Shown here piece by piece: positions 7,533-16,524 of a stretch of DNA of 64,000 nucleotides. How positions within the stretch are numbered: the stretch's first letter is position 1; every line of letters starts with the position of its first letter. The stretch comes from Casimicrobium huifangae (lineage in GTDB: Bacteria > Pseudomonadota > Gammaproteobacteria > Burkholderiales > Casimicrobiaceae). Both the position numbers and the translations under genes were made by a program. The notes under the pieces are model-generated. The model was not told the origin of the DNA, did not search any database, and saw nothing but the letters and a program-made list of their open reading frames with translations. The DNA lies in contig NZ_CP041352.1 of NCBI RefSeq assembly GCF_009746125.1, positions 186,001-250,000 of the forward strand. The letters are read 5' to 3'.

Positions 7533-9662
7533 CTAGGAAGCTCCGCCTTCATCCGATGCTTCCTTGTCTGGAGCAGGTGCTATTTGTTGCCAGTCCTCTG
7601 CAATCGCTGTCCAATCCACGGTGCGCTCGACAGCTTCGATCTCGCCTGTTTCGTTCTCCTTCTTGCCCGACCATACCGCCCAGAAGTCCGGGTCATCGGA
7701 TTTTGGCCGTTGGCCTTCAGGCAAGGCATTCATCTGCACCAGCACGGGCAACTCAGAGGCCCAGCCCAGCAGGATGGCGTGGCGCGAAGGTAGCGAAGGA
7801 AGATCGCGCAGCAGGCCACGCAGGTTGTCAGGAACCAGCTTGTGCACCAATTCCTGGTCACGGTCATTGCTGATGCGGTGCAGCAGGTAGCTGTTGCATT
7901 GAGACAGCACTGTAGGCGACAACTCGCTGGGGCGCTGGGATGACAGCACCAAACCCAATCCGAACTTGCGGCCTTCGCGGGCAATTTTCTCGAATACCTG
8001 ACAACAAATGGCGGCTGAGTTCTGGTTCTCAGCATCGTCCTGGTAGCGTTTGATAAATGTATGCGCTTCTTCCATCACCAGAACGGTAGGCAGCGTTTTG
8101 CCGTGGTTGAGCTTGCGGTAGCGCTGCATGGCTTCCAGCGTCATACGAGCAATAACGGCGGTGACGATGTGCACCACCTCAGCGGGCACCAACGATAGGT
8201 CGATGACGGTTACCGTTCCGTTGGATGCTTGGTTGTCGCCGATGGTGTTGGCCAGCCAGTCATGCAACGTCACACCATCGGCATTGCCTGTGATGGTTTT
8301 CATGCGGCTATCGGACAGAATCGTTCGAATGCGCATGAGCATTGTTTCGACGTATTCCGAGACGCCTAGCAGTTCTGCATTGGCTTCAACACTGCGCAGC
8401 AGTTGGTCGCCAGTAAAGGCGCGGGGTACGTCCGCATCGATCGGCAAGATGTCGGTGTCGCTGCCGCCGAAGGCCGCATGGGCGGCCTTAGCCATGCCCA
8501 AAAATTCGTCGATCTCTGGTGCAGTGAAATCGTAGTTTGGGTACTGGCCTGAACGCGCGTTGGCGAAGGCGGTAATCTTGTCTCGTATTGCGCCCAGCGC
8601 CGCATTTTCATCCGCAGTGAATGAAGCATCGTTCCCCAAGCCTTCCTGCCACCTCCTGGTCTTTTCAAAGAAGTTCTTGGGGTGCGGAAAATTAGCCCAG
8701 GGGCGTCCGGCAGCGCGCTCGATCTGAATCACGCTAACCAGTGTGCGCAGAAAACGACGCATGTCGTGGCTTGGTGTGACGGTGACTTCCACCGCACCGT
8801 CGCGCACGGCGCGCAGTGCCTGGATCAATGTCGGCCGTTGCGCCTTGGCGCTGGCTTGGGTAAACGCACTCCACTCAGCGCTGTTCCAAAACCAGAGCGG
8901 CACCTGTAGCTGCTCAATGCCACCGTCAGGCTTCGGCTCGACAGCGAATACGCGCACTTTCCCCAAACCATCAAATGCCTTGGCGTACTCGCCGTTGGGG
9001 TCGAGCACGATGAAACGGGCATTGGGGTCAGCTCCGCCGCGTGCCTTGCTGGCTTCTTCCATCGACCAGCGGATCAAACCGGCGACTGAGCAGGATTTGC
9101 CACTGCCGGTGTTCCCCAGCACGGCCAGATGACGACCGAACAGGCGATCAGGGTCGATCTTGACCTCTGCATTGGCGGCTAGCGGACTGACGCCGATTTT
9201 CACCCGGCGGTTGTCGCCGGATTCGACGATGGCGCGTAGCTGGGTTTGGGTGGGTAGCAGTACGGGGTCGCCTACCGTCGGGTAGGCTTCCACACCGCGC
9301 CGGAAGGAATAGCGTTCCTTTCCATCGATCTGACCCTCGTAAGCCAGACCACCCAGCGGGTTGAGGCTCATCTTGCGCAGCGGATAAGGCAAATCAACCA
9401 GGCCGAAATCCTGCATGCCCTTGCGCTTGGGGTATTGAGACCGCTCGATGGTGATCCACTCCACCTGTGCGACCAGATAGCCTGTCTCACTAGGCACGAG
9501 GACATAACCATTGATCCGCGGGAACGGCCGTGGAGTACCTGTGTTCAGAGCGAGGTTGTCGGGTGCTTCGATGTCCAGCAGAACCTTGATTTCGTCAGGC
9601 GAGACAAAATCGATGCTGCCGATACGCAGTGAGTCGGCGTAGGCCAGGGGCGAGAAGCTCAT
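7533..9662 (-). CDS. HerA-type DNA-translocating ATPase (DUF87)
   Basis: This 709-residue protein has an N-terminal beta-barrel-like region and then a HerA/FtsK-type ATPase core. Visible are Walker A GNTGSGKS (183-190), the following VLDPNGEYA strand (219-227), Walker B LVMEEAH (about 528-534), SSQRP (about 574) and a conserved arginine region HRISNDRDQE. HerA forms hexamers that move along or around DNA, usually with a nuclease or, in SIR2-HerA defence systems, with an NAD-consuming SIR2 partner. Its ATG overlaps the stop of the SIR2 gene (ATGA), which strongly supports a working pair. The next gene starts immediately after its stop. The HerA call is confident; the defence role comes from the partner and location. 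Confidence 0.9.
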   Translation of the reverse strand: MSFSPLAYADSLRIGSIDFVSPDEIKVLLDIEAPDNLALNTGTPRPFPRINGYVLVPSETGYLVAQVEWITIERSQYPKRKGMQDFGLVDLPYPLRKMSLNPLGGLAYEGQIDGKERYSFRRGVEAYPTVGDPVLLPTQTQLRAIVESGDNRRVKIGVSPLAANAEVKIDPDRLFGRHLAVLGNTGSGKSCSVAGLIRWSMEEASKARGGADPNARFIVLDPNGEYAKAFDGLGKVRVFAVEPKPDGGIEQLQVPLWFWNSAEWSAFTQASAKAQRPTLIQALRAVRDGAVEVTVTPSHDMRRFLRTLVSVIQIERAAGRPWANFPHPKNFFEKTRRWQEGLGNDASFTADENAALGAIRDKITAFANARSGQYPNYDFTAPEIDEFLGMAKAAHAAFGGSDTDILPIDADVPRAFTGDQLLRSVEANAELLGVSEYVETMLMRIRTILSDSRMKTITGNADGVTLHDWLANTIGDNQASNGTVTVIDLSLVPAEVVHIVTAVIARMTLEAMQRYRKLNHGKTLPTVLVMEEAHTFIKRYQDDAENQNSAAICCQVFEKIAREGRKFGLGLVLSSQRPSELSPTVLSQCNSYLLHRISNDRDQELVHKLVPDNLRGLLRDLPSLPSRHAILLGWASELPVLVQMNALPEGQRPKSDDPDFWAVWSGKKENETGEIEAVERTVDWTAIAEDWQQIAPAPDKEASDEGGAS

Positions 9663-11029
9663 ACCAGGTCTGCCCCGTCAAAATCGCTACCAGGTTTCGC
9701 TGCTGCCGGGCCTGGATGGGCTTCGGTGCCGTAACGCTGCTTGAGCAGTTCGCTCATGCGGAAGGTGGTTTTGTCGATAGCGGCCTTGGGCAGGAAGCTT
9801 TCGGTCAGGATTTGCAAATCAGCCAGAGCGGGGCCGATCAGCAAGCTGATCTGCGAGGGACGTCCCAACTCTCGATAGGTCTGCATGATGCGGCCAAGCG
9901 GATCGTTATAGGCAATGATCACCAGATGGGTGGACGGCACTGTGAGCATGTCGCGAATGACACGGTTGATGTGCTCGTCACCAAAGCTGTAGCCATAGGT
10001 AATCAACGTGCTGTTAGGGCGGCACACGGCGGCGGCGAGGTCTCGGAACAGTTCCACATAGGGGTGATCCGAAGTCTCCCGGTCCTTGGCGGCATTGGGG
10101 TAGATCATCAGCTTGTGAGCACTGGCACCGTTAAGCCCAGGCGCTTGCAGATAGGGCGCGACATCGTCGGCGCCGAAGGGCAGTCCGACGCGGCGGATAT
10201 CCCTATCAACCTGCACCCAATCCACCGAGCCGTGCAGCTTGGTAAAGCGGGCTACTCCCTCCAGGTAGCGCGGTTCACCACGAATGCCTGGCGGGTTGTA
10301 GTGCATGTCCAGATCCAGCCGTGATGAACGAAAGATCGGCATGAGGTTGCCGAGGAAGCGGTCCAGCAGATGCAGCCCGGCCAGTTCGGCACCAGCTTCG
10401 ATCAGTCGGTCGTAGTTGGTGGTGAAGATATTCAGCCGGTCGCGCACGCCGGTGCGGCTGGCGAAGCTCATCAGGAATGTGACCAGCACATTGAGCGCTT
10501 GCTCACGTTTGTCTTCATCTGCCCTGGCAATCCCAGCTTCGCTTTCGAGGATGGACTTGGAGAAGTCTTCCAGCGTGCTGGTCAGCTCAGTCAGCAGCGT
10601 TTCGGCTTCTGCTGAATTGCCCAGTATCTCTAGCCCTCGCAGCAATTCGTTGGCGGCGCGAAGCTGGTCTTCCAGATTGCCTGTTTCCCGACCTGATCTT
10701 TGGGCGGCTTCTTTCGCCGCTTTCCTGATTGCATCCTCGTAGATGGTCAGGGTGACTTCGTTCATTCCGGCAGCGGGCTTTCCTGTCGCCAGATGGTGCA
10801 CGGCATGGGTCAATCCTGAGCCAGCAAGCAGCGAAAGATGCTCCGACTGAAATAAGGCGGTCAGCCAGGGCTCGACACGGCTTCGCAACGCCTTGATGTC
10901 GAAAGTTTGGCTCTGAGTTAGCCAGGCGGCTTCTGCCCCTTCGCAAAGCTTGAACTTGCCGGCATCCTCGGCGCTTGCTTCGAAGCAGATAGGGGCGTGG
11001 TCGTCCCTGACTTTCAGTGTGTTGCTCAT
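9659..11029 (-). CDS. SIR2-domain protein, predicted NAD-degrading effector
   Basis: The 456 residues carry SIR2-like signatures in order: LLAGSGLT (68-75), TTNYD (203-207), KLHGSVDW (264-271) with the candidate catalytic His266, and YGYSFGDEHINR (345-356). In anti-phage systems such domains usually hydrolyse NAD to arrest the infected cell, and SIR2 with HerA is a known two-gene defence system. Here the gene lies 36 bases downstream of brxC and overlaps the HerA gene by 4 bases. That places a likely abortive-infection effector inside a BREX operon. A long helical insert (about 95-190) separates the first two motifs. Deacetylase activity is less likely because the sequence is of the defence-type SIR2 branch and the genetic partner is HerA. 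Confidence 0.87.
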   Translation of the reverse strand: MSNTLKVRDDHAPICFEASAEDAGKFKLCEGAEAAWLTQSQTFDIKALRSRVEPWLTALFQSEHLSLLAGSGLTHAVHHLATGKPAAGMNEVTLTIYEDAIRKAAKEAAQRSGRETGNLEDQLRAANELLRGLEILGNSAEAETLLTELTSTLEDFSKSILESEAGIARADEDKREQALNVLVTFLMSFASRTGVRDRLNIFTTNYDRLIEAGAELAGLHLLDRFLGNLMPIFRSSRLDLDMHYNPPGIRGEPRYLEGVARFTKLHGSVDWVQVDRDIRRVGLPFGADDVAPYLQAPGLNGASAHKLMIYPNAAKDRETSDHPYVELFRDLAAAVCRPNSTLITYGYSFGDEHINRVIRDMLTVPSTHLVIIAYNDPLGRIMQTYRELGRPSQISLLIGPALADLQILTESFLPKAAIDKTTFRMSELLKQRYGTEAHPGPAAAKPGSDFDGADLV

Positions 11030-11065
11030 GGCAGCAGTTTCCTGTTCGTTTGCAGAGTCATGGCA

Positions 11066-14000
11066 TCACTCGATCACGAAGCGCAGCTTGGTGGCGTCCT
11101 TGCCCTTGCAGCGCTCGTTCATGAAGGCATCGAAGCGCTTACGAAGCTCATCCGGCGTGGCCGGCGATCCGCCTTGCAGCAGTGCCTGCTTGATCTCCTC
11201 ATTCTTGACCGCGATCTTCTCCAGCCCCGACAGGGCCTCTTGCACGGCGTTGGCGAACTCTTGGGTCAAGGGTTCCGGCAGCTTGCGTGAGGCCAGGAAG
11301 GCGTCGATCAGCTTTTTGCTTGCTGCGGGCAACAGGCCCAGGCTGTCCTGGGTGAACGGGTCTTCCAGGTTTTCCAGCAGGGTCTGCTGCCAGTTGGCCA
11401 GCAACGCATCCAGGTCATCGTCCAGCTTGTGCAGGCGGTTGGCGGCGGGCAGCAGTTCCAGTTGCTCGGCAGCCGGGCGGAACTGGCAGTGCGGGCAGAC
11501 GGCGGCCGTGACCAGCGTCGGTTCATCCAGCGATGAGCAGCTCTTCAGGCCGTTGAGGGATTCCTCGAAGGCGGTGAGCTGGCTGGTGGGCATCAGCGAT
11601 ACGCCGGCCAGTACGCGCAGTGCCAGCAGGCGGTCGTCCTTGCGCAGGGCGTTGCGGGTCTTGTCCTCGGCCACGCCGAGGCGCGCCTTGCTGTGGCTGG
11701 CGATGTAGGCGGTGATGTAGTCCCTCTTGAGCTGGGCCAGCGTCTGCCGGCCATTACCCAGGATCAGGGCGGCGTGCTCGGCGCTGCGGTCCTGGCTGAT
11801 CTTGTCGAAGATGGCCTTGCGGGTCGTCTCGGCCTGTTTCAGCCAGGGGTGCTCGGCGGGCAACACCATCTCGGCCTGCGAGAGGTAGGACGCCGTGCTG
11901 CCCAGCTCGGCCACCAGTTCGAGCAGACGCTCGACGGCAGCCAGGATTTCCAGGTTCTTTTTCTGGCCGTCCAGGTCTTCCTCGGTGACGCGCAGGTTCT
12001 TGAGTTTGCCGACGGTGTTGTAGGGTGTCAGCGACTCGGTGAACTTCTTCAGCGAATCGAGCCGGGCGTACCAGTCCTTGGCTTCTTCCTCACGCAGCAG
12101 GTTCTGGCCCCAGAAACCGAGCTTGCCTTGCTGCAGGTCGGAGCCGGCCTTGAGCACGCGCGGCACCAGGGCGCTGACTTTCTCCTGCAGCTTGATGACC
12201 GGCTCAATGTCGCCCTGGCTGGCCTTCTGGGCCAGGCCGGACGGCAGGTCGAACAACTCGAACAAGGCGCGCAGCACGGCGAGGTTGATCTCCTTGGGCG
12301 CCTCGATGTGCTTGAAAGCTTTGAGTTCCTCCAGTGAGCGTTCGGCCAGTTGGGTCAGCTTGCCGGAGTCGATCTTGTCGCCGGTGATCGACAGCACGAT
12401 GTCACCGGAATAGACCAGCCCGCCCAACACGGTGACCAGCAGGTCGGGTTCCAGCCGGTACTTGATCGGGGCGAAATACTCAATGTCGGATGAGCCTGAC
12501 AGCAGTTCGTTGCGGTTGAGCACCTGGCCGTGGCCCTTGGCCTTGAGCCGGTTCAGCACTTCCTGCGCATAGCGGGAGTTGGCCGGATCGACGCGGTCGC
12601 CATCGAGCAGTTCCAGCGCATCGAGCATGGCCGCGGCATCCTTGGTGCGCGTGCCGCCGGCCAGAGCGCGCAGTGCGTTGCCGATCAGTTGCTTGCGGTT
12701 GGCCTCGGTGACCAGCACGGAAAAGCTGGGGTATTCCGGCGCGAGATCGCCGAAACGCTGGCCCAGTACCAGGCCCGAAATGACGTTCACCACGTCGCGG
12801 AAGTTGATGCGCTCGTCCGCACCGAGGCGCGCCCGGTCACGCAGCGACACGCCTTTGGCCCACTCCTGCAGGTTCTTTTTCTTGCCCTGGTAGGTGACCT
12901 CGAAGGCGGTCATCTGCTTTTCCTGCAGCCACTTGCTCATGGCGCGCAGGAAATCCTGTGCCTTGGACAGGTAGATGCCCTTGGCGCCGCCACTGGCGGT
13001 GGAGGCAAGATCGAGCGCCGCGGCGTAGGACGACAGGTGCCGCTTGAGATCGTCGTCCAGCCCGGTGAGGCGGAAGAAGACCTCATCCGACAGGTTGTTG
13101 TCGGCGAACTTCGGTTTGTCGAAGGGCTGGATGAAGTAAACGTAGAAATCGCGTTCGGGCTGGGCCGTGGGGCGATCATTCGGCGCGCCAAAGAACAGGT
13201 AGCCCATGCGCTCGACACGGCGTTCTTGCCATTCGAGCTGGTACTGCCAGATCTGGAAGCCGGGGTAACGCAGGTCGTCGCTGCACTCCATCAGCGCTTT
13301 GACGGCGCTGTAGTAGGCACGATCCAGCGCGTCGTCGGACAGGGCTTCGGCGCGCTTTTCGATCTGCGCGTCGTAGTCGATGTCTTTCTTGAGATCGAGG
13401 TAGTACTGCTCCGTATCGGGTGCCTTGGAGATGAACTGGCCGTTGACGGTCTTCAGCACTTCCCGCATCACGGTTTGCACCATCGACAGCAGGTTCTCGG
13501 CGGGGTCGCCCGGCATGTCCTCCACGCCCGGCTGGAACAGACACAGGGCGTCGCGCAGCTCGGCGGCGGTGGGGCCGATCGGAATGTGGATGTCGCCACC
13601 GGTGGTCAAACGGTGCACGGCCAGCGCATTGATGACGCGCAGCGCCATGGCCTTGTAGGCCGGGCGCGTGAAGGCCTGCTGCACGCGCGACTCCAGCACT
13701 TCGGAGACACGCATCACTTCCTTGATGTTCGGGTCGGCGCGCAAGACCGAGTTGGCCTTGATGGTGTTCCAGAAACTTTCGTAGCTGATGAACAGCGGCT
13801 TGTCGGCGGGCACTTCCTGGTCGAGGATGGTCAGCATGGCGGCCTCGATGGTCTTGAGCGCGCCGCGCTTCTCGGTGAAGTGGATCTGCTCGAAGGTCTT
13901 CAGGTAGTCCGGGTGCACAGGGAACAGTCGCACGTACTCGTCCATGCGCTCGTTCATGGAGCCGTAGAACTTGGCGAACGGCGTGAGGTATTCGCGGATC

Positions 14001-14818
14001 TTGTTCTGCTGGTCGGCAGTCTTCTTAAGCAGGCGCGCGGAGACGACGAAGCTGACGTCCTGGCGGTCGATGAGGATTTGGGTGAAGCGCTCGTTGACCC
14101 GGCGCATGCTGTCGGCAACGTGCTGGAAGCGCACGCTGTCGAAGATGGCTTCCTGCACGCCGGCCACGAAGCGGAACTTGAGATGTTTGGTGATTTCGCC
14201 GATCTGCCGCAGGATGGCCAAGTCGCGAATCAGTTCGTTGTCCTTGCGCGATTGCAGGTATTCCAGGAACTCATCGACCACCAGCAGCAGGCCCTGGTCT
14301 GGGTAGACCTCATGGAAAGCGGCCATCATTTCTTCAAGAGACTCTTTGTTGTTGAGTTCCTGATCTGCTGGCGGGAAGCTGTAGCTGACGCCCAGTTTGT
14401 CGAGGAAGCGCTCAAGCTGCTGGGTGATGACCTGGCGCAGCGGCATTTCCAGACCGCCCACCTCGATGCGAAGAACTTTGAATTTCCCGGCGATGGAGGC
14501 AACCGCCTCGGCGACCTTGGGGTGGCGAATCATCGGCGCATAAGCGGCGTCTTCTGCCACCAGCGACAGCACCGACATCAAGTGCGATTTACCGGTGCCG
14601 TAGTTGCCGACGATCAGCACGCCCTTGTGATCGACCGAATCCTCGAAACTGAGCTGGGGAACCATGAGCTTGGAGATTCGCTCGGCCATGTCGTCGGAGA
14701 TGACATAGGTCGCGACGAGCTTCTTGGCTTCGTCCGGGCGTCCGGCATCGAGCAGTTGAATGACTGACTCGATCTGCTCGAACTGGATCAAATCTCCGTA
14801 TTTCATGTTCGTACCCAT
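11066..14818 (-). CDS. brxC: BREX P-loop ATPase BrxC/PglY-like
   Basis: A large ATPase of 1250 residues. Walker A GNYGTGKS is at residues 71-78 and Walker B LLVVDEFLEYL at about 178-188, both in an AAA+-like N-terminal part. The long C-terminal two thirds is helical. A late CxxC (VCPHCQF) may be half of a zinc site. The size, motifs and position after a BrxF-like protein match BrxC of BREX type 3. The ATG at 14818 was chosen because GGAAGAGAG lies just upstream; an in-frame TTG at 14857 overlapping the brxF stop is the alternative. BrxC is essential in BREX systems and is thought to be part of the complex that recognises unmodified DNA. Confidence 0.88.
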   Translation of the reverse strand: MGTNMKYGDLIQFEQIESVIQLLDAGRPDEAKKLVATYVISDDMAERISKLMVPQLSFEDSVDHKGVLIVGNYGTGKSHLMSVLSLVAEDAAYAPMIRHPKVAEAVASIAGKFKVLRIEVGGLEMPLRQVITQQLERFLDKLGVSYSFPPADQELNNKESLEEMMAAFHEVYPDQGLLLVVDEFLEYLQSRKDNELIRDLAILRQIGEITKHLKFRFVAGVQEAIFDSVRFQHVADSMRRVNERFTQILIDRQDVSFVVSARLLKKTADQQNKIREYLTPFAKFYGSMNERMDEYVRLFPVHPDYLKTFEQIHFTEKRGALKTIEAAMLTILDQEVPADKPLFISYESFWNTIKANSVLRADPNIKEVMRVSEVLESRVQQAFTRPAYKAMALRVINALAVHRLTTGGDIHIPIGPTAAELRDALCLFQPGVEDMPGDPAENLLSMVQTVMREVLKTVNGQFISKAPDTEQYYLDLKKDIDYDAQIEKRAEALSDDALDRAYYSAVKALMECSDDLRYPGFQIWQYQLEWQERRVERMGYLFFGAPNDRPTAQPERDFYVYFIQPFDKPKFADNNLSDEVFFRLTGLDDDLKRHLSSYAAALDLASTASGGAKGIYLSKAQDFLRAMSKWLQEKQMTAFEVTYQGKKKNLQEWAKGVSLRDRARLGADERINFRDVVNVISGLVLGQRFGDLAPEYPSFSVLVTEANRKQLIGNALRALAGGTRTKDAAAMLDALELLDGDRVDPANSRYAQEVLNRLKAKGHGQVLNRNELLSGSSDIEYFAPIKYRLEPDLLVTVLGGLVYSGDIVLSITGDKIDSGKLTQLAERSLEELKAFKHIEAPKEINLAVLRALFELFDLPSGLAQKASQGDIEPVIKLQEKVSALVPRVLKAGSDLQQGKLGFWGQNLLREEEAKDWYARLDSLKKFTESLTPYNTVGKLKNLRVTEEDLDGQKKNLEILAAVERLLELVAELGSTASYLSQAEMVLPAEHPWLKQAETTRKAIFDKISQDRSAEHAALILGNGRQTLAQLKRDYITAYIASHSKARLGVAEDKTRNALRKDDRLLALRVLAGVSLMPTSQLTAFEESLNGLKSCSSLDEPTLVTAAVCPHCQFRPAAEQLELLPAANRLHKLDDDLDALLANWQQTLLENLEDPFTQDSLGLLPAASKKLIDAFLASRKLPEPLTQEFANAVQEALSGLEKIAVKNEEIKQALLQGGSPATPDELRKRFDAFMNERCKGKDATKLRFVIE

Positions 14819-14853
14819 ATGCTTCTCTCTTCCCGCAGTTTTCGTAAATTCGG

Positions 14854-15327
14854 TCAAATTTCGAGTACGACCACACCGTCCTGGCTGTAGTCACGGTGTT
14901 CTGGATGGCTCATGTCGGCATAGATCAGCCGATCACCGCGCAACTCGCCAGGCCAGACGGCCACGACGCGCTTGGAGTGCGCCAGCCGCTTGACGAGGTC
15001 AAGCGGGTTGATCTGCAAGCTGGGCTCGAACAGCAACTCCAGGTTGTCGAGCAGCAGCGGGATTTCGGTTCGTTCCCCGAATTGTTCAAGCAGCGCGATC
15101 TCGCGCAGCAGTTCGCCTGCTGAGAAGCCGCGTTTGTTGTTCGGCGTGGCGGCCAGGCGACGCCCCAGCTCCAGGCCGACGTTGAGCGGCTCGATGTTGA
15201 GCTTGGCGCTGAGCTGGCGCAGCAGTTGGGTCTTGCCACTGCGGCTGGTGCCGACCAGTAGGATCAACTTGCTGTTGACGTCGCCGATTTCGCCGATGAG
15301 TCGTTCCAGTTTTGCGAGCATGCTCAT
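14854..15327 (-). CDS. brxF: BREX type 3 P-loop protein BrxF-like
   Basis: A 157-residue P-loop protein with Walker A GTSRSGKT (26-33) and a Walker-B-like strand LLLDNLELLF (91-100). Its small size, single NTPase domain and position directly before brxC fit BrxF, the gene that sets BREX type 3 apart from other types. The ATG at 15327 lies 5 bases after the stop of the WYL regulator gene, so they probably share a transcript. A longer frame back to 15408 would run into the regulator gene and lacks family-like sequence. The BrxF call rests on motifs and context together. Confidence 0.8.
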   Translation of the reverse strand: MSMLAKLERLIGEIGDVNSKLILLVGTSRSGKTQLLRQLSAKLNIEPLNVGLELGRRLAATPNNKRGFSAGELLREIALLEQFGERTEIPLLLDNLELLFEPSLQINPLDLVKRLAHSKRVVAVWPGELRGDRLIYADMSHPEHRDYSQDGVVVLEI

Positions 15328-15331
15328 CCCA

Positions 15332-16246
15332 TCAGTCCGTCTCGGCTTCGAGTCGTTGTTGATCAGGGGAGCGATAACCCGGCGCCAGCACCGCGCTGCG
15401 CACACCATAGATGGCGAGGTGGTTCCTCAACCAAAGCCGGTACTCGGGGCCGCGCAGATTGTGGTCGGGGGAGCAGTCCACACTCCATTTGCGCAAGATG
15501 TAGCCAGCCGTGGCGGCGCGCAGCTTCATGTGCAGCACACCGCCCCGCATGCCGTAGTCCATTTCGGTGATTTCTGGCCGGGGTTGATCCGGGTGAGGAA
15601 CCAGCTCCAGCTCGACGATCCGGGTCCACTGAATGTCCTGATCGTTCATTTCGTGGGGCGCCACGGGCTGCCCCTTGCGCACCACAGGGCGCTTGATGCG
15701 GGTGATAACGAAATCCCGGAACTCCTGCGATTTGCGGTCGAAGGCGCGGACGTGCCAACGCAGGCCGTTGTCGATCAGCGCGAACGGGACGATCTCCCGC
15801 ACGGTGCGGCCACTGGAGATGGAGTGGTACTCGATCCCCATCGGGCATTCGTAGTGGATGGCACGAGTCACGCTCGCCAGGATGTCCAGGTCAGGGTGGG
15901 TGAGCCGGGACGGGCTCTCGCTGGCCACCCAGGCTTTGATGCGCATCGGTTCACCGTCGCCAAAACCCTGCGTCAGCCACGACAACACCCGCTCGGGCGG
16001 GAAATCGAAGATCGGCTGGAAGCTCGGGCCGAGGACGTAGAACTTGCCTTTGCCGTCGTAGTCGATGTTGCCGGGGGCGATTTCCTTGTACAGCGCCAGG
16101 TCCCTGGACGCAGCAGCGGACTGGATACCAAACCGCGCGACCAAGTCCTGGCGGCGCATCTCCCCAATGAAGCGCACGCGCAACTCCACGAACGCGAGCC
16201 GGTCGCGCTGTGGCTGGGTTAGATCGGCAAGCTGTTCGTGGGGCAT
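15332..16246 (-). CDS. brxR: WYL-domain transcriptional regulator of the BREX operon (BrxR-like)
   Basis: The 304 residues have an N-terminal winged-helix DNA-binding region (about 10-70), a WYL domain (about 135-185, with RWHVRAF at 163-169) and a C-terminal WCX-like region. WYL regulators of this layout (BrxR) sit first in many BREX operons and repress them. The gene is the first of the minus-strand operon. It has a good sigma-70-like promoter upstream and a palindrome over the predicted transcription start, which suggests autoregulation. The gene ends 5 bases before brxF. Confidence 0.85.
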   Translation of the reverse strand: MPHEQLADLTQPQRDRLAFVELRVRFIGEMRRQDLVARFGIQSAAASRDLALYKEIAPGNIDYDGKGKFYVLGPSFQPIFDFPPERVLSWLTQGFGDGEPMRIKAWVASESPSRLTHPDLDILASVTRAIHYECPMGIEYHSISSGRTVREIVPFALIDNGLRWHVRAFDRKSQEFRDFVITRIKRPVVRKGQPVAPHEMNDQDIQWTRIVELELVPHPDQPRPEITEMDYGMRGGVLHMKLRAATAGYILRKWSVDCSPDHNLRGPEYRLWLRNHLAIYGVRSAVLAPGYRSPDQQRLEAETD

Positions 16247-16279
16247 CCTGGTTGGCTCGTTCGGGTTAGCGAATGCTTA

Positions 16280-16293
16280 TGCAGATTTCTGCA
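16280..16293. promoter_or_regulatory. Palindrome TGCAGA-TT-TCTGCA, candidate BrxR operator
   Basis: Six-base inverted arms with a two-base centre lie immediately downstream of the predicted -10 box, over the expected transcription start. A dimeric repressor bound here would block the promoter. Confidence 0.45.
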
Positions 16294-16296
16294 GAA

Positions 16297-16325
16297 AGTA
16301 TATGAGCCGCTTGAAAAGACGTCTA
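16297..16325 (-). promoter_or_regulatory. Predicted promoter of the BREX operon
   Basis: On the minus strand a -10 box TATACT (16297-16302) is preceded at 17 bases by TAGACG (16320-16325), a partial match to TTGACA. The WYL gene starts about 50 bases downstream. Confidence 0.45.
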
Positions 16326-16524
16326 TAAATCTAAGCTGGCTTGCTAATACGCTGCATTATGATAACCATTTTTTGAGGCGCAAATGAGTGATCTGACGTG
16401 GACGAGTAGGCGATCAGTCCAGCGGAGCGCACCAGGAACGGCGTGGAGTAGCGTGCTTCCAGCAGCCCCCCGCGAACAGGAACAGGTGCGAATAGATCCT
16501 TGATAGGGAACAGGAGCACGGCCC

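Noticed and set aside
12530-14767. Very long plus-strand frame (745 codons) opposite brxC
   Set aside because: It lies entirely antisense to a clear BrxC gene and reads as a low-complexity His/Val/Leu-rich shadow of a GC-rich gene.
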